Shown here one piece after another: positions 48,958-57,271 of a DNA stretch of 64,000 nucleotides (the first letter of the stretch is position 1; every line of letters starts with the position of its first letter). The position numbers and the translations under genes are program-made. The notes under the pieces were generated by a model that made no database searches, was not told the origin of the DNA, and worked only from the letters and a program-made list of their open reading frames with translations. The stretch is from Pimelobacter simplex (lineage in GTDB: Bacteria; Actinomycetota; Actinomycetes; Propionibacteriales; Nocardioidaceae): contig NZ_CP096276.1 in assembly GCF_024662235.1 (NCBI RefSeq), positions 4,588,001 through 4,652,000 on the forward strand. Direction: 5' to 3'.

Positions 48958-50883
48958 TCACAGCAGGACGGCGGACACCAGGTCGTGCACGATGTCGAAG
49001 CCCCGCTCGGTGAGGATCGACTCGGCGTGGAACTGCACGCCCCGGTAGTGCGGGCCCGCGAGGGCGTCCACGTCACCGGTGGTCGCGTCGGCGTCGACGC
49101 TCACGCCGGGCGGCAGCTCGTCGCCGGGCGCGACCCGGCCGACGAAGGTGTTGTAGAAGCCGACCTTCTCGGGGCGGCCACCGAGCAGCACCGAGGCCTG
49201 GGTGCCCTGGAAGACGATGTCCTTGTAGGCGAGCGGGATGCCGAGCTGGTGGCACAGCGCCTGGTGGCCGAGGCAGACCGCGACGAACGGCTTCTCGTGG
49301 GCCAGCAGCCAGGAGACGGCGGCGCGCAGCTGGGCCATCTTGGGGTCGGCGTCGTCGCGGGGGTCGCCCGGGCCGGGACCGACGATGACGAGGTCGTAGC
49401 CGTCGAGGACGCCGTCGGCATAGTCCTCGTGCCGTACGACGGCGCTGGTCATGCCCATCCGCGCGAGCATGTGGCGCAGCATGTTCACGAAGTCGTCCTC
49501 GCCGTCGAGGATGACCGCGCTCTTGCCCGCCAGGCGCGGGTCGGACGGCGTGCCCGCCTGGTCGGCGAGCCAGAAGCCGGAGAGCCGGTTGTTGCGGCTG
49601 TTGAGGGCGATGAGGACCTCTTCGTCGGCGACGAGGGTCGCGACGTCGGTGGTCGGGATCGGCGCGGGCGGCACCAGGCCGAAGGCGGAGAGGATGCCGC
49701 CGGCCTTGGCGTGCGTCTCCGCCACCTCGTACGCCGGGTCCGAGTCGCGCACCAGGGTGGCGCCCGCGGTGACCTTGAGGCTGCCGTCGAGCGCGACGTC
49801 GGCGGTACGGATGACGATCGGGCTGTCGACGACGGGGGCGCCGTCGGCGTCGCGGCCGAAGAGGGCGAGCGCGGAGGCGTAGTAGCCGCGGCCCTCGGGT
49901 TCGTACTGCTTGATGAGCCGGCAGGCGTTCTCGACGGGCGAGCCGGTGACCGTGGCGGCGTACATGGTGTCGCGCAGGACCTCGCGCACGTCGCGGGTGG
50001 TGCGACCGGCGAGGAGGTACTCGGTGTGGATGAGGTGGGTCATCGGCTTGAGGAACGGCCCGAGCACCTGGCCGCCCTCGGTGCAGATGTCGCACATCAT
50101 CTTGAGCTCTTCGTCGACGACCATGAAGAGCTCGTAGATCTCCTTCTCGTCGCGCAGGAACTCGCGCATCCGCGCCTCGGTGCTGCGGGTGTCGCCGGCG
50201 GGCGGGCGCAGGTGGAAGGTGCCGGAGATCGGGTTCATCCGCACGTCGCCGCCGTGCACCGAGACGTGCCGCTCGGGCGAGGCGCCGATGAGGAAGCGGT
50301 CGCCGGTGAAGAAGACGAACGTCCAGTACGCCCCGCGCTCGCGCTCGAGCAGCCGGCGGTAGACGGTGAGCGCGACCTCGGCGCTCCAGTCGGCGACCAC
50401 CGCGCGGTAGTTGCGGCCGACGACGAGGTTCGCCCCCTCGCCCTGGCCGATCTCCTCGTCGATGATCGAGGCGACGATCTTGGCGTACTCCTCGTCGGAG
50501 GTCTCGAAGCCGCCACGCTCGGTGAACTCGACGGGGACCTCGTCGATCGCCGCGACCACGTCGGCCACGGAGAACTCGTGCTCCTCCTGGACGTCGACGA
50601 CGACGAGCGGCGTACCGTCGTCGTGAGCGTCGAAGCCGCGCTCGGACACCTGCCGGAAAGGTACGGCGACCAGCCGGTCGCAGATGTGCCCCGGCTCCGG
50701 AACCCCCGTCTCGAGCGGGATGTCCATGATCGACTCGACGATGCTGCGGGTGCCGCCGAGGACGCCGACGGTGTCGCGGTCGCCCGCCCGGGTGGAGCGC
50801 CGGATGATCGCCCAGGCCTCGTGCCCCTGGACGGCCGTGATGGCTTCCCGGGCGGTGAGGGGGGTGCTGGGCTGATCAGACAT
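48958..50883 (-). CDS. PhzE-like fused chorismate amination enzyme with GATase domain
   Basis: A 641-residue fusion. Residues about 1-430 are a chorismate-binding domain ('GASPERHVSVHGGDVRMNPISGTF', 'VTGSPVENACRLIKQYEPEGRGYY'); residues about 450-641 are a glutamine amidotransferase ('VGPGPGDPRDD', Cys in 'VAVCLGHQALCHQLG', His/Glu in 'GVQFHAESILTERG'). PhzE makes 2-amino-2-deoxyisochorismate for phenazines; similar proteins occur as anthranilate-synthase-like enzymes in other secondary pathways. No other phenazine genes are visible here. It precedes pabA-pabB on the same strand, making a three-gene chorismate set. Confidence 0.88.
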   Translation of the reverse strand: MSDQPSTPLTAREAITAVQGHEAWAIIRRSTRAGDRDTVGVLGGTRSIVESIMDIPLETGVPEPGHICDRLVAVPFRQVSERGFDAHDDGTPLVVVDVQEEHEFSVADVVAAIDEVPVEFTERGGFETSDEEYAKIVASIIDEEIGQGEGANLVVGRNYRAVVADWSAEVALTVYRRLLERERGAYWTFVFFTGDRFLIGASPERHVSVHGGDVRMNPISGTFHLRPPAGDTRSTEARMREFLRDEKEIYELFMVVDEELKMMCDICTEGGQVLGPFLKPMTHLIHTEYLLAGRTTRDVREVLRDTMYAATVTGSPVENACRLIKQYEPEGRGYYASALALFGRDADGAPVVDSPIVIRTADVALDGSLKVTAGATLVRDSDPAYEVAETHAKAGGILSAFGLVPPAPIPTTDVATLVADEEVLIALNSRNNRLSGFWLADQAGTPSDPRLAGKSAVILDGEDDFVNMLRHMLARMGMTSAVVRHEDYADGVLDGYDLVIVGPGPGDPRDDADPKMAQLRAAVSWLLAHEKPFVAVCLGHQALCHQLGIPLAYKDIVFQGTQASVLLGGRPEKVGFYNTFVGRVAPGDELPPGVSVDADATTGDVDALAGPHYRGVQFHAESILTERGFDIVHDLVSAVLL

Positions 50884-50890
50884 GGCACCG

Positions 50891-50896
50891 ATTCTA
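50891..50896 (-). promoter_or_regulatory. -10 element TAGAAT before the PhzE-like gene
   Basis: On the minus strand TAGAAT lies 7 bp upstream of the ATG at 50883, the spacing of a leaderless transcript. No ribosome site or clear -35 hexamer is visible. Confidence 0.5.
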
Positions 50897-50943
50897 GGAG
50901 TGGCGAGGATGCGGGCGCGCCCGCGTCCGGAACGGGAGCTCCC

Positions 50944-53478
50944 CTAGACCCCGAGCGCGACGAACGCCGCGGCCGTGCCGGCGGCCACCGCATCCCCCGC
51001 CGTACGACGGCGCACGGCGAGCAGCGCCGCCGCGGGGTCGCTCCCGGCGGCCAGGGCCGCGTGGAGGTCGACCATGAGCGCGGCCGTGGCCGCGTCGTTG
51101 ACCTCGCCGACGCTGCTGACCAGGCCCGCGGTGCCGAGCGCGAACAGGGCCGCGGCGAGACCGAGCAGCTCGTCGGCGCCGACCGGGGCCAGGACGCCGG
51201 ACTCGCACGCCGACAGCACCACCCGGTACGGCGCCCGCGCGAGCCGCTCCAGGTCGTGCACGGTGAGCGGCCCGTCCGCCAGGTCGAGCGCGGAGAACAG
51301 CGGGCTGTCCGCGCGGAACCGTCCGTGGGTGGCGAGGTGGGCCAGCCGGGCGCCGTCGAGGTGAGCGAGCACGGCCTCCACGGTGGCCCGGTCGCCGTCG
51401 AGCAGCACGGCCTCGGGGTGGCGGGCGGCGAGGACCGGCACCTCGGCCCCGCCCGAGGCCAGGTCGGGCCCGGCGACGAGCACGGTGCCGACGTCCGCAC
51501 CCGCGCCCGGGCGCGCGGCCCGGGCCCGCAGCCACTGACCGGCGGACGGGACGACCGCGAACGGGCGGGCGTCCAGCGCGGGCAGCAGCGACCAGGCCAG
51601 CCCGTGCAGGCGGGCGGTCGGGGCGAGCACGACGGGACCGTCGGGCAGCAGCCGGACCGCGTCGCCGAGCACCGCCTCCTCGAGCCGCCGGCCGATCGCG
51701 GCCGGGTCGGCGGGGCGGCCGCGGGCGGCCCGGCGCAGCAGCATGCCGGCCGGGCCCAGGAGGGCGGTGACGTCGGCGGTGGCGCCGGCCACGCGACGCC
51801 GTACGGTCCCGCGGTGGGCGACGAGGACGTGCAGCACCCCGTCGACGTCGACGAGCTCGACCAGGCAGGTGTCGTCCGCGGCGGTCGCGGCGAGGACCTC
51901 GTCGACGCTCACGCCCCGGTGCCGCGCGGCCGCGGCCGTCTGTTGGTGGCTCTCGGCCCGGACCGCGCGCTCCAGGCGGCGCCGCTCGCGCTCCAGGTCC
52001 TCGACGGGGGCGCCCTCGCGCCGCGCCTCGGTGAGCCGGCGGCCGTTGTCGCGCAGCGCGGCCAGCGCCGCGGAGGTGCTCCCGGCGTCGGAGGTCGCAG
52101 GCGGCTGGGCCAGCGCGGTGGCGCGGGTCCGCTCGCTCCAGCGCAGCAGGCTGCGGGGGTCTTGAGCCGCGTGGCGCAGCGCGAGCGCGGTCAGCTCGCG
52201 GCCGTGGGCGGTCGCCAGGGCGCGCAGCTCGGACGAGCCGATCAGGCGCCGGTGCTCGTCGAGCGCGTCGAGGCCCGCCGCGGCCGCGCGGAGCACGCCG
52301 CCCCGGTCGCCGTACGCCTCGCGGTCCAGCGCCCGGGCCTGCCAGGCACCCGCCCGCACCAGCGCGTTCGGGTTCCGGCGGTACGCCGCGGCGCGCTCCC
52401 ACGCGCCGTGCCGCGCGTCGGCAGGCCCCAGCCGTCCGGCCAGGGTCAGCGCGAGCGGAGCCTCGTCGGCCCCCTCCGCGTCGAGCGCGTCGGCGACCGC
52501 GCGCGCCTCGGCCGGGCCACCCCGGACCTGGAGGGCGACCAGCCGCGCTCGCAGCGCGAACCAGGTCCGGCCCTGCCGCACGAAGCGGTCCCGCGCGGCC
52601 CGCGCCTCGACCAGCGCCTCCTCCGGCGCACCGGCGGCGAGCAGCGCCTCGGCCAGCGCGAGCCGGAACTGCGCGTCCTCGTGCGGCGCCAGCGTCGTGC
52701 TCGCCCCGTAGTCGCGCAGCAGCCGCGCCGCCTCGGGAGCCAGCCCCGCCCGGCGGTACGCGGCCGCGTGGAGCGCGACCGCCTCGAAGCGCGAGGGCCG
52801 CCCGGCCGCGCGGTGGGCGGCCAGCACCTCGCCGTAGATCCGCAGGCAGGCCGCCAGGTCGCCCCGCGCACCGGCGATCTCGGCGAGGTTCTCGACGGCC
52901 TTGAGCCGCTCGACGGCCGCCCCCTCGGCCGCCAGGACCCGCTCCCCCGCGACGACCTCGCGCTCGGCGAGGTCGACCTGGCCGAGCGCGAGATGGACGT
53001 GCCCGAGCCAGATCCGGGCCCGCGCCTCCCAGAGCGGCAGCCCGGCCTCGGCGGCGCCGTCGCGGGCGGCGGTCAGCACCGGCAGCGCGTCGGCGAACCG
53101 GCCGACCACGGCCAGCGTGCCGCCGTACCGGAGCTGGACCTGGGCGCCCACCGCCCCCTGAGCCCCCGCGCAGGCGCGGGTCAGGTCGGCGAGACCCGCG
53201 GTGGTCCGGCCCGCGAACACCAGGGTGGTGCCGTACGTCGCCCGCACGTCCCGCTCCCGATCGGCATCTCCGCTCCGCCGGGCGTCCGCGATCCCCGCGC
53301 GTAGCGCCGCCAGCGCCTCGGGGATCCGGCCCCGGTCGCGGTGCACGATGCCCAGCGCGTGGTGCGCGAAGGAGCGGGCCCTCGGGTCCGACGTACCGGC
53401 GAGCAGGGCCGTGGCCCGGCGCACCGTCGCGTCGGGGTCCTCGTTCGCGAGCCCGAGCAGCTCTTCCACCGACTCCAT
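50944..53478 (-). CDS. TPR-CHAT (caspase-like) protein
   Basis: An 844-residue cytoplasmic protein. About residues 1-480 are alanine-rich helical repeats of TPR type ('GIVHRDRGRIPEALAALRAGI', 'HVHLALGQVDLAEREVV'). A coiled segment follows at about 490-525. A C-terminal CHAT domain has the predicted catalytic dyad His718 ('LAHLATHGRFRADSPLF') and Cys758 ('VVLSACESGV'). CHAT domains are separase/caspase-fold peptidases, often used in bacterial conflict or cell-death systems. It is divergent from a subtilase gene across 93 bp, so a protease cascade is plausible; the trigger is unknown. Confidence 0.9.
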   Translation of the reverse strand: MESVEELLGLANEDPDATVRRATALLAGTSDPRARSFAHHALGIVHRDRGRIPEALAALRAGIADARRSGDADRERDVRATYGTTLVFAGRTTAGLADLTRACAGAQGAVGAQVQLRYGGTLAVVGRFADALPVLTAARDGAAEAGLPLWEARARIWLGHVHLALGQVDLAEREVVAGERVLAAEGAAVERLKAVENLAEIAGARGDLAACLRIYGEVLAAHRAAGRPSRFEAVALHAAAYRRAGLAPEAARLLRDYGASTTLAPHEDAQFRLALAEALLAAGAPEEALVEARAARDRFVRQGRTWFALRARLVALQVRGGPAEARAVADALDAEGADEAPLALTLAGRLGPADARHGAWERAAAYRRNPNALVRAGAWQARALDREAYGDRGGVLRAAAAGLDALDEHRRLIGSSELRALATAHGRELTALALRHAAQDPRSLLRWSERTRATALAQPPATSDAGSTSAALAALRDNGRRLTEARREGAPVEDLERERRRLERAVRAESHQQTAAAARHRGVSVDEVLAATAADDTCLVELVDVDGVLHVLVAHRGTVRRRVAGATADVTALLGPAGMLLRRAARGRPADPAAIGRRLEEAVLGDAVRLLPDGPVVLAPTARLHGLAWSLLPALDARPFAVVPSAGQWLRARAARPGAGADVGTVLVAGPDLASGGAEVPVLAARHPEAVLLDGDRATVEAVLAHLDGARLAHLATHGRFRADSPLFSALDLADGPLTVHDLERLARAPYRVVLSACESGVLAPVGADELLGLAAALFALGTAGLVSSVGEVNDAATAALMVDLHAALAAGSDPAAALLAVRRRTAGDAVAAGTAAAFVALGV

Positions 53479-53571
53479 CGACGACCTCGCATCCTTGTCC
53501 GGCCCGCGGAGCGGGCACTACGGTAGCGCCGCCGGGAGTCCGCACCACCGGCTCGGACCACAGGAGCGGCC

Positions 53572-54891
53572 ATGAACGATTCCGTCCGTCCCCCCGCGCC
53601 GGGAGCGCGCCTGAGCCCTCGGGACGCCGAGCGGCTGCGCATCCAGGTCGGCGTCATCCGCAAGGCGATGAAGCACAAGATCGGCACCGGCCCGGTCAAG
53701 GGCTCGGTCCCGCCCCGTGACGACGAGGCGCACTACCTCTTCCGGGCCGGGCACGCGCTGGTCCGCGAGAAGGACGCCGCCCGCATCGACCGGTTCTTCG
53801 CCGCCCGGGGCAAGGAGTTCCGCGGCGGCCTGGTCCGCAAGGAGACCCGGATGCCCGGGCTCACCCTGGTCGCGCTGCCCCAGCGGCTCGACGGGCGCGA
53901 CGACGTCCTGGCCACGCTCGACGAGCTCGACCGCGACCTCGGCCCGGGCCTGGTGACGCCGGACCACGTCGTCTACGTGACCCCGACGGGCACCCTGTGC
54001 CCGGCCACCGAGCCGATCGCCGGCAAGGACCTGCCGGACGCCGTCTTCCCCCCGCCCTCCTGCGATCCCTCGATCGGCAAGGGCGTCCGGGTCGGGGTGG
54101 TCGACACCGGGATGTGGATGCCGGCCGTGACCAGCCCGGTCACGCCCTGGCTCGACGGGGTCGTCGCCGACCCGGCCGACCAGGAGGTCGTCGACCCCGC
54201 CGACATCCATCCCTACGCCGGCCACGGCACCTTCGTGGCGGGCGTGGTCCGCTGCCTGGCGCCCGGGACCCGGATCGAGGTCGAGGGCGTGCTCACCCAC
54301 GGCGGCGCGGTGTTCGAGTCCGACATCGTCGCCCAGCTCGACGAGGCGCTGCGCGACGACGACCACCCGCAGCTGATCAGCATCTCCGCGGGCACCCACA
54401 CCCGGCGCGACTTCGCGTTGCTCGCCTTCGAGATCCTGGCCGCGGCGCACGGGCTCGACGACGGCGAGGAGACGCTCGTCATCGCCGCGGCCGGCAACGA
54501 CGCCAGCAGTGACCGGTTCTGGCCCGCGGCGTTCCCGTGGGTGGTCTCGGTCGGCTCGGTCGATCCCGACGGCGCGGTCTCGGACTACTCCAACGTCGGG
54601 CCCTCCTGGGTCGACGTCTACGCGCGCGGGCGCGACCTGGTCAACGCGTTCCCGCAGGGCACCTACACCTGCTACGAACCACCGCACCTGGGCGAGGTCC
54701 GGGAGTTCGACGGCCTCGCCCGCTGGAGCGGTACGTCGTTCGCGACCCCCGTCGTCACCGGGCTCGTCGCGGCCCGGATGAGCGCGACCGGCGAGCCCGC
54801 GCGGACCGCCTGGGCCGCCGTGCATGCGGCCGGCACCCCGTCGGTCGACCCGCGCGGCGGGCACATCACGACCGTGGGACCGCTGACCTGA
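53572..54891 (+). CDS. S8 subtilisin-like serine peptidase, cytoplasmic
   Basis: A 439-residue protease with catalytic Asp178 ('VGVVDTGMW'), His218 ('GHGTFVAGVV') and Ser389 ('SGTSFATPVVTG'). The first 160 or so residues form an N-terminal domain with no signal peptide or TM. It contains 'HYLFRAGHALVREKDAARIDRFF', which resembles an inhibitor-like propeptide module. It therefore appears to act inside the cell. It lies between the divergent CHAT gene and the convergent small gene that overlaps the sigma factor, which suggests a shared system. Confidence 0.92.
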   Translation: MNDSVRPPAPGARLSPRDAERLRIQVGVIRKAMKHKIGTGPVKGSVPPRDDEAHYLFRAGHALVREKDAARIDRFFAARGKEFRGGLVRKETRMPGLTLVALPQRLDGRDDVLATLDELDRDLGPGLVTPDHVVYVTPTGTLCPATEPIAGKDLPDAVFPPPSCDPSIGKGVRVGVVDTGMWMPAVTSPVTPWLDGVVADPADQEVVDPADIHPYAGHGTFVAGVVRCLAPGTRIEVEGVLTHGGAVFESDIVAQLDEALRDDDHPQLISISAGTHTRRDFALLAFEILAAAHGLDDGEETLVIAAAGNDASSDRFWPAAFPWVVSVGSVDPDGAVSDYSNVGPSWVDVYARGRDLVNAFPQGTYTCYEPPHLGEVREFDGLARWSGTSFATPVVTGLVAARMSATGEPARTAWAAVHAAGTPSVDPRGGHITTVGPLT

Positions 54892-54898
54892 GCCTGGC

Positions 54899-55366
54899 TC
54901 AGAGGGTCACCCAGGGCGTGGTGAGCACGCGGTCGTCGCGCTCGACCACCACCCGCAGCGGTCCCAGCGTGACGCCCTCGACCCGGAAGAAGCCGGACAC
55001 GTCGGCCCGCACCGCCACCGGCGCGGCGTCCGTCCGCTCCAGGCGGACCACGGCGCCCGGCTCACCGACGACCTCGCCGAGCAGCTCGCCGCCGGCGAGG
55101 TCGTGCTCCAGCTCGAGGGTCAGCCCGGCCTGTTCGAACGACAGCGTGCGCGGCCCTGCGGCACCCGCGTCCGACGAGCGGACCGCGGCCCCCGCGTCGA
55201 GCGCCGAGTCATGCAGCAGCGCCGCCAGCTCGGCGTCGACCGCACGCCAGGTGAAGGCCGCGCGGGCGGCGTCCCGGCGGCGCTGGGGGACGGCGGCCCC
55301 GTCGGCCAGCGCCCGGCCCAGCAGCGCGAGCAGCTGGTCGTCGCTCAGGTTCTCGTGCTCACTCAT
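54899..55366 (-). CDS. partner protein of ECF sigma factor, function unknown
   Basis: A 155-residue protein. The N-terminus is helical ('LSDDQLLALLGRALADG', 'RRDAARAAFTWRAVDAELAALL') and recalls small anti-sigma or sigma-partner helices. The C-terminal half is beta-rich ('LELEHDLAGGELLGEVV', 'VSGFFRVEGVTLGPLRVVVER'), like carboxypeptidase-regulatory beta-sandwich modules. No TM segment is seen. The ATG at 55366 overlaps the sigma factor stop (ATGA), so the two are coupled. It may be the regulator of that sigma factor; no family is firmly recognised. Confidence 0.75.
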   Translation of the reverse strand: MSEHENLSDDQLLALLGRALADGAAVPQRRRDAARAAFTWRAVDAELAALLHDSALDAGAAVRSSDAGAAGPRTLSFEQAGLTLELEHDLAGGELLGEVVGEPGAVVRLERTDAAPVAVRADVSGFFRVEGVTLGPLRVVVERDDRVLTTPWVTL

Positions 55367-55941
55367 CCGAGCCTCCCCACGAGGTCGGGGCCGAGCCCGC
55401 GCAGGGCGCGGGTCCGGCGCAGCTGGTCCAGGGCGCGGGCCCGGGTGGGCCCGATGCTGCCGATCGGCATGCCGAGCAGGCGGCTGATCTCCTCGTAGGC
55501 GACCGGCGGGTCGGCGAGCAGCAGCAGGAGCAGCTCGCGCCGCGCCGCGGGCAGCTCGGCCAGCGCCTCGGCCAGCACGTGCACGCGCTCGGCGTCGAGC
55601 AGGCCGGCATCGGTGGTGTCCTCGGTGACCGCGTCGAGCCCCGCGTCGTCCTGGGGATCGACCGGACGGACCCGGCCGCGGGCGGCGAGCAGGCGCAGGC
55701 ACTCGTTGCGGGTGGTGGTCCGGATCCAGCCCGGCAGCGCGTCCGGCTCGCGCAGGTCGCCGAGGTGCTCGACCAGCCGCAGCCACACCGTCTGGCTGAC
55801 GTCGTCTCCGTCGGCCTCGGTGAGCCGGTGGCGCCGGACGATCGCCTCGACGAGCGGCAGGAAGCGGTCGACGATCGTGTCCCACGCATGCTGGTCTCCT
55901 TCCCGCGCGGCGGGGACGAGCATCGAGAGCGGACCGGTCAC
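55363..55941 (-). CDS. ECF-type RNA polymerase sigma factor
   Basis: A 192-residue sigma-70 family protein. Region 2 is 'GDQHAWDTIVDRFLPLVEAIVRRH' through 'VSQTVWLRLVEHLGDLREPDALPGWI'; region 4 is 'LPAARRELLLLLLADPPVAYEEISRLLGMPIGSIGPTRARALDQLRR' in parts. The start is GTG 55941 or ATG 55923. Such factors direct RNA polymerase to a small regulon; its partner overlaps it downstream. Adjacency to the CHAT and S8 protease genes suggests it controls them. Confidence 0.9.
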   Translation of the reverse strand: MTGPLSMLVPAAREGDQHAWDTIVDRFLPLVEAIVRRHRLTEADGDDVSQTVWLRLVEHLGDLREPDALPGWIRTTTRNECLRLLAARGRVRPVDPQDDAGLDAVTEDTTDAGLLDAERVHVLAEALAELPAARRELLLLLLADPPVAYEEISRLLGMPIGSIGPTRARALDQLRRTRALRGLGPDLVGRLG

Positions 55942-56076
55942 GGGGGCATCGTCCCGCACAACAGACCCCCGGGCCAGCAGGCGTGATACATCGAATCTCC
56001 GGGTATCAGGAGCCGCATGCCCCCGCTCCTCCTTCCACCTGCGGTTTCCCCGTCCGCAGTCCCGGAAGGACCCCCT

Positions 56077-56463
56077 ATGAGCTGGACCGAGACGCACGAG
56101 CGCCTCCGCATCATCCGCGAGGTCGAGGCGGTCGCCGCCGCCGACATGAGCGGCGCGGTGCCCTGGCGCGTGGAGTGGCAGCGGTACTTCGACGGACCCG
56201 ACGGTCTCGTCGCCGCGCTCCGGGCCCGCTGGCTGCGCATGTGCGAGGCCCAGCTCGACGCCGCGCAGGGCGAGGACCAGCTCCACGACGCGCACCGCCG
56301 GCTGCGTCGTACGGAGTCCGGGGTGCTCGAGATCCTCCGCAACGTCGAGGCGCGCGACGGCGCCGACCTCGACGTCCTCAGGCTGGCGGGCCCGCGCCGC
56401 TCTTCCACCCTCCTCCCGGAGCGGGCCCGCCACACCTCTCCCCGACGTGGGGGCGCGGCATGA
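56077..56463 (+). CDS. hypothetical helical protein
   Basis: A 128-residue protein starting at ATG 56077 after a GGAAGGA ribosome site. It is almost fully helical and charged ('WTETHERLRIIREVEAVAAADM', 'GEDQLHDAHRRLRRTESGVLEILRNVE') with no TM. The pattern suggests a small coiled protein. It overlaps the next HTH gene by 4 bp, so the pair is coupled. I do not recognise a family. Confidence 0.7.
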   Translation: MSWTETHERLRIIREVEAVAAADMSGAVPWRVEWQRYFDGPDGLVAALRARWLRMCEAQLDAAQGEDQLHDAHRRLRRTESGVLEILRNVEARDGADLDVLRLAGPRRSSTLLPERARHTSPRRGGAA

Positions 56464-56708
56464 GCCTCGGCGCGACGTACGTCGCCGCGACCACCCGGCT
56501 GCCGCTGCTCGACCGGCGCGAGCGCCAGGTGCTCCAGCTCGTCGCGCTCGGCAGGAGCCGCGACCAGATCGCGGCCCAGCTCTACCTGGATCCGGTCGCC
56601 GTCGAGGAGCTCTGCACGCGGATCTTCGCCACCCTCGAGCTGACGCCGACACCGCACCTGGACCGGCGGGTGCTGGCGGTGCTCACGCTGGGCCAGTCCG
56701 CTCCCTAG
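56460..56708 (+). CDS. small LuxR-type helix-turn-helix protein
   Basis: An 82-residue protein that is essentially only a GerE/LuxR DNA-binding domain ('LLDRRERQVLQLVALGRSRDQIAAQLYLDPVAVEELCTRIFATLEL' in sections). It has no receiver or ligand domain. The ATG overlaps the preceding stop (ATGA). The recognition helix 'DPVAVEELCTRIFATL' departs from the usual 'TVKxHxxxxxxKL', so DNA binding is uncertain. It could act with the upstream helical protein. Two GC-rich hairpins follow. Confidence 0.75.
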   Translation: MSLGATYVAATTRLPLLDRRERQVLQLVALGRSRDQIAAQLYLDPVAVEELCTRIFATLELTPTPHLDRRVLAVLTLGQSAP

Positions 56709-56737
56709 ACCCGACGGCGACGCGGACCGCCTCCGCG

Positions 56738-56760
56738 ACCCGGCCTGTGGGGGGCCGGGT
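56738..56760 (+). terminator. stem-loop after the LuxR-type gene
   Basis: ACCCGGCC (56738-56745) pairs perfectly with GGCCGGGT (56753-56760) around a 7-base loop, 30 bp after the stop codon. No T-run, as is common in this group. Confidence 0.55.
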
Positions 56761-56832
56761 GCGGGGCGGGACGCGACCAGACCCCGTGCCCGCGCACCCG
56801 GGATGACAGGTGCGGTGGACACGGGGCCGGCG

Positions 56833-56867
56833 GGGCCGGCGACCGGGTGGGGCCAGGTCGCCGGCCC
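56833..56867. terminator. second stem-loop, probably bidirectional
   Basis: GGGCCGGCGA (56833-56842) pairs with TCGCCGGCCC (56858-56867), a perfect 10-bp stem with a 15-base loop, followed by TTC. It sits between the LuxR-type gene and the convergent 43-residue gene and may serve both. Confidence 0.55.
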
Positions 56868-56928
56868 TTCACGGCCGACTCGATGATGGGGACAGGGCGA
56901 GCGACGGCCGTGGTTCGGGGGCGTGCGG

Positions 56929-57060
56929 CTAGCGCACGACGGCCAGGACGGCAGGACCGGCGAAGGCGAGCACGACGAGCGCCGCACCGAGCACCACCTG
57001 GGCCCGGGCCCGTCGCGAGCGGCGATGCCGGCGCCGGACCGGGCTGGTCGTCATCTGCAT
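56929..57060 (-). CDS. 43-residue basic single-TM membrane peptide
   Basis: An ATG at 57060 with a GAGGAG ribosome site 9 bases ahead opens a 44-codon frame ending in TAG at 56931-56929. The peptide has a strongly basic first half (9 Arg and 1 His between residues 9 and 19, e.g. 'RRRHRRSRRARA') followed by one hydrophobic helix ('VVLGAALVVLAFAGPAVLAVV'). Positive-inside orientation would put the N-terminus in the cytoplasm. No family recognised. The good ribosome site and clean codon pattern argue that it is real. Confidence 0.55.
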   Translation of the reverse strand: MQMTTSPVRRRHRRSRRARAQVVLGAALVVLAFAGPAVLAVVR

Positions 57061-57211
57061 GCTGGTGCTCTCCTCGTGGCGCCGGTGTCGCTAGCAACCT
57101 AGGGACGCCGGGGCGGGCCTCACCAGCGATCTCCGGCGGGCGTGCGCAAAACGCCGATCCCACGGGGCGTTCGGCGACAGCAGCGGTCTGAGATGCGCCT
57201 CAGATCGCCGA

Positions 57212-57221
57212 TTTGCGAACA
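57212..57221 (+). promoter_or_regulatory. TTTGCGAACA element before the first AraC gene
   Basis: TTTGCGAACA, preceded by CGA, matches exactly the two copies upstream of the second AraC gene. Just before it is the inverted repeat CTGAG-N6-CTCAG (57189-57204). It lies 50-60 bp before the first AraC gene, as expected for an autoregulatory site. Confidence 0.5.
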
Positions 57222-57271
57222 GTCGTCGACGTTCTGCGATCCCCGCCCCCCGCGCTGCGTTGGGCGCGAGT

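Noticed and set aside
48985..53304. A 1,439-codon plus-strand open frame across the PhzE-like and CHAT genes
   Set aside because: It is antisense to both genes, rich in R, G, D, V and A without any recognisable motif.
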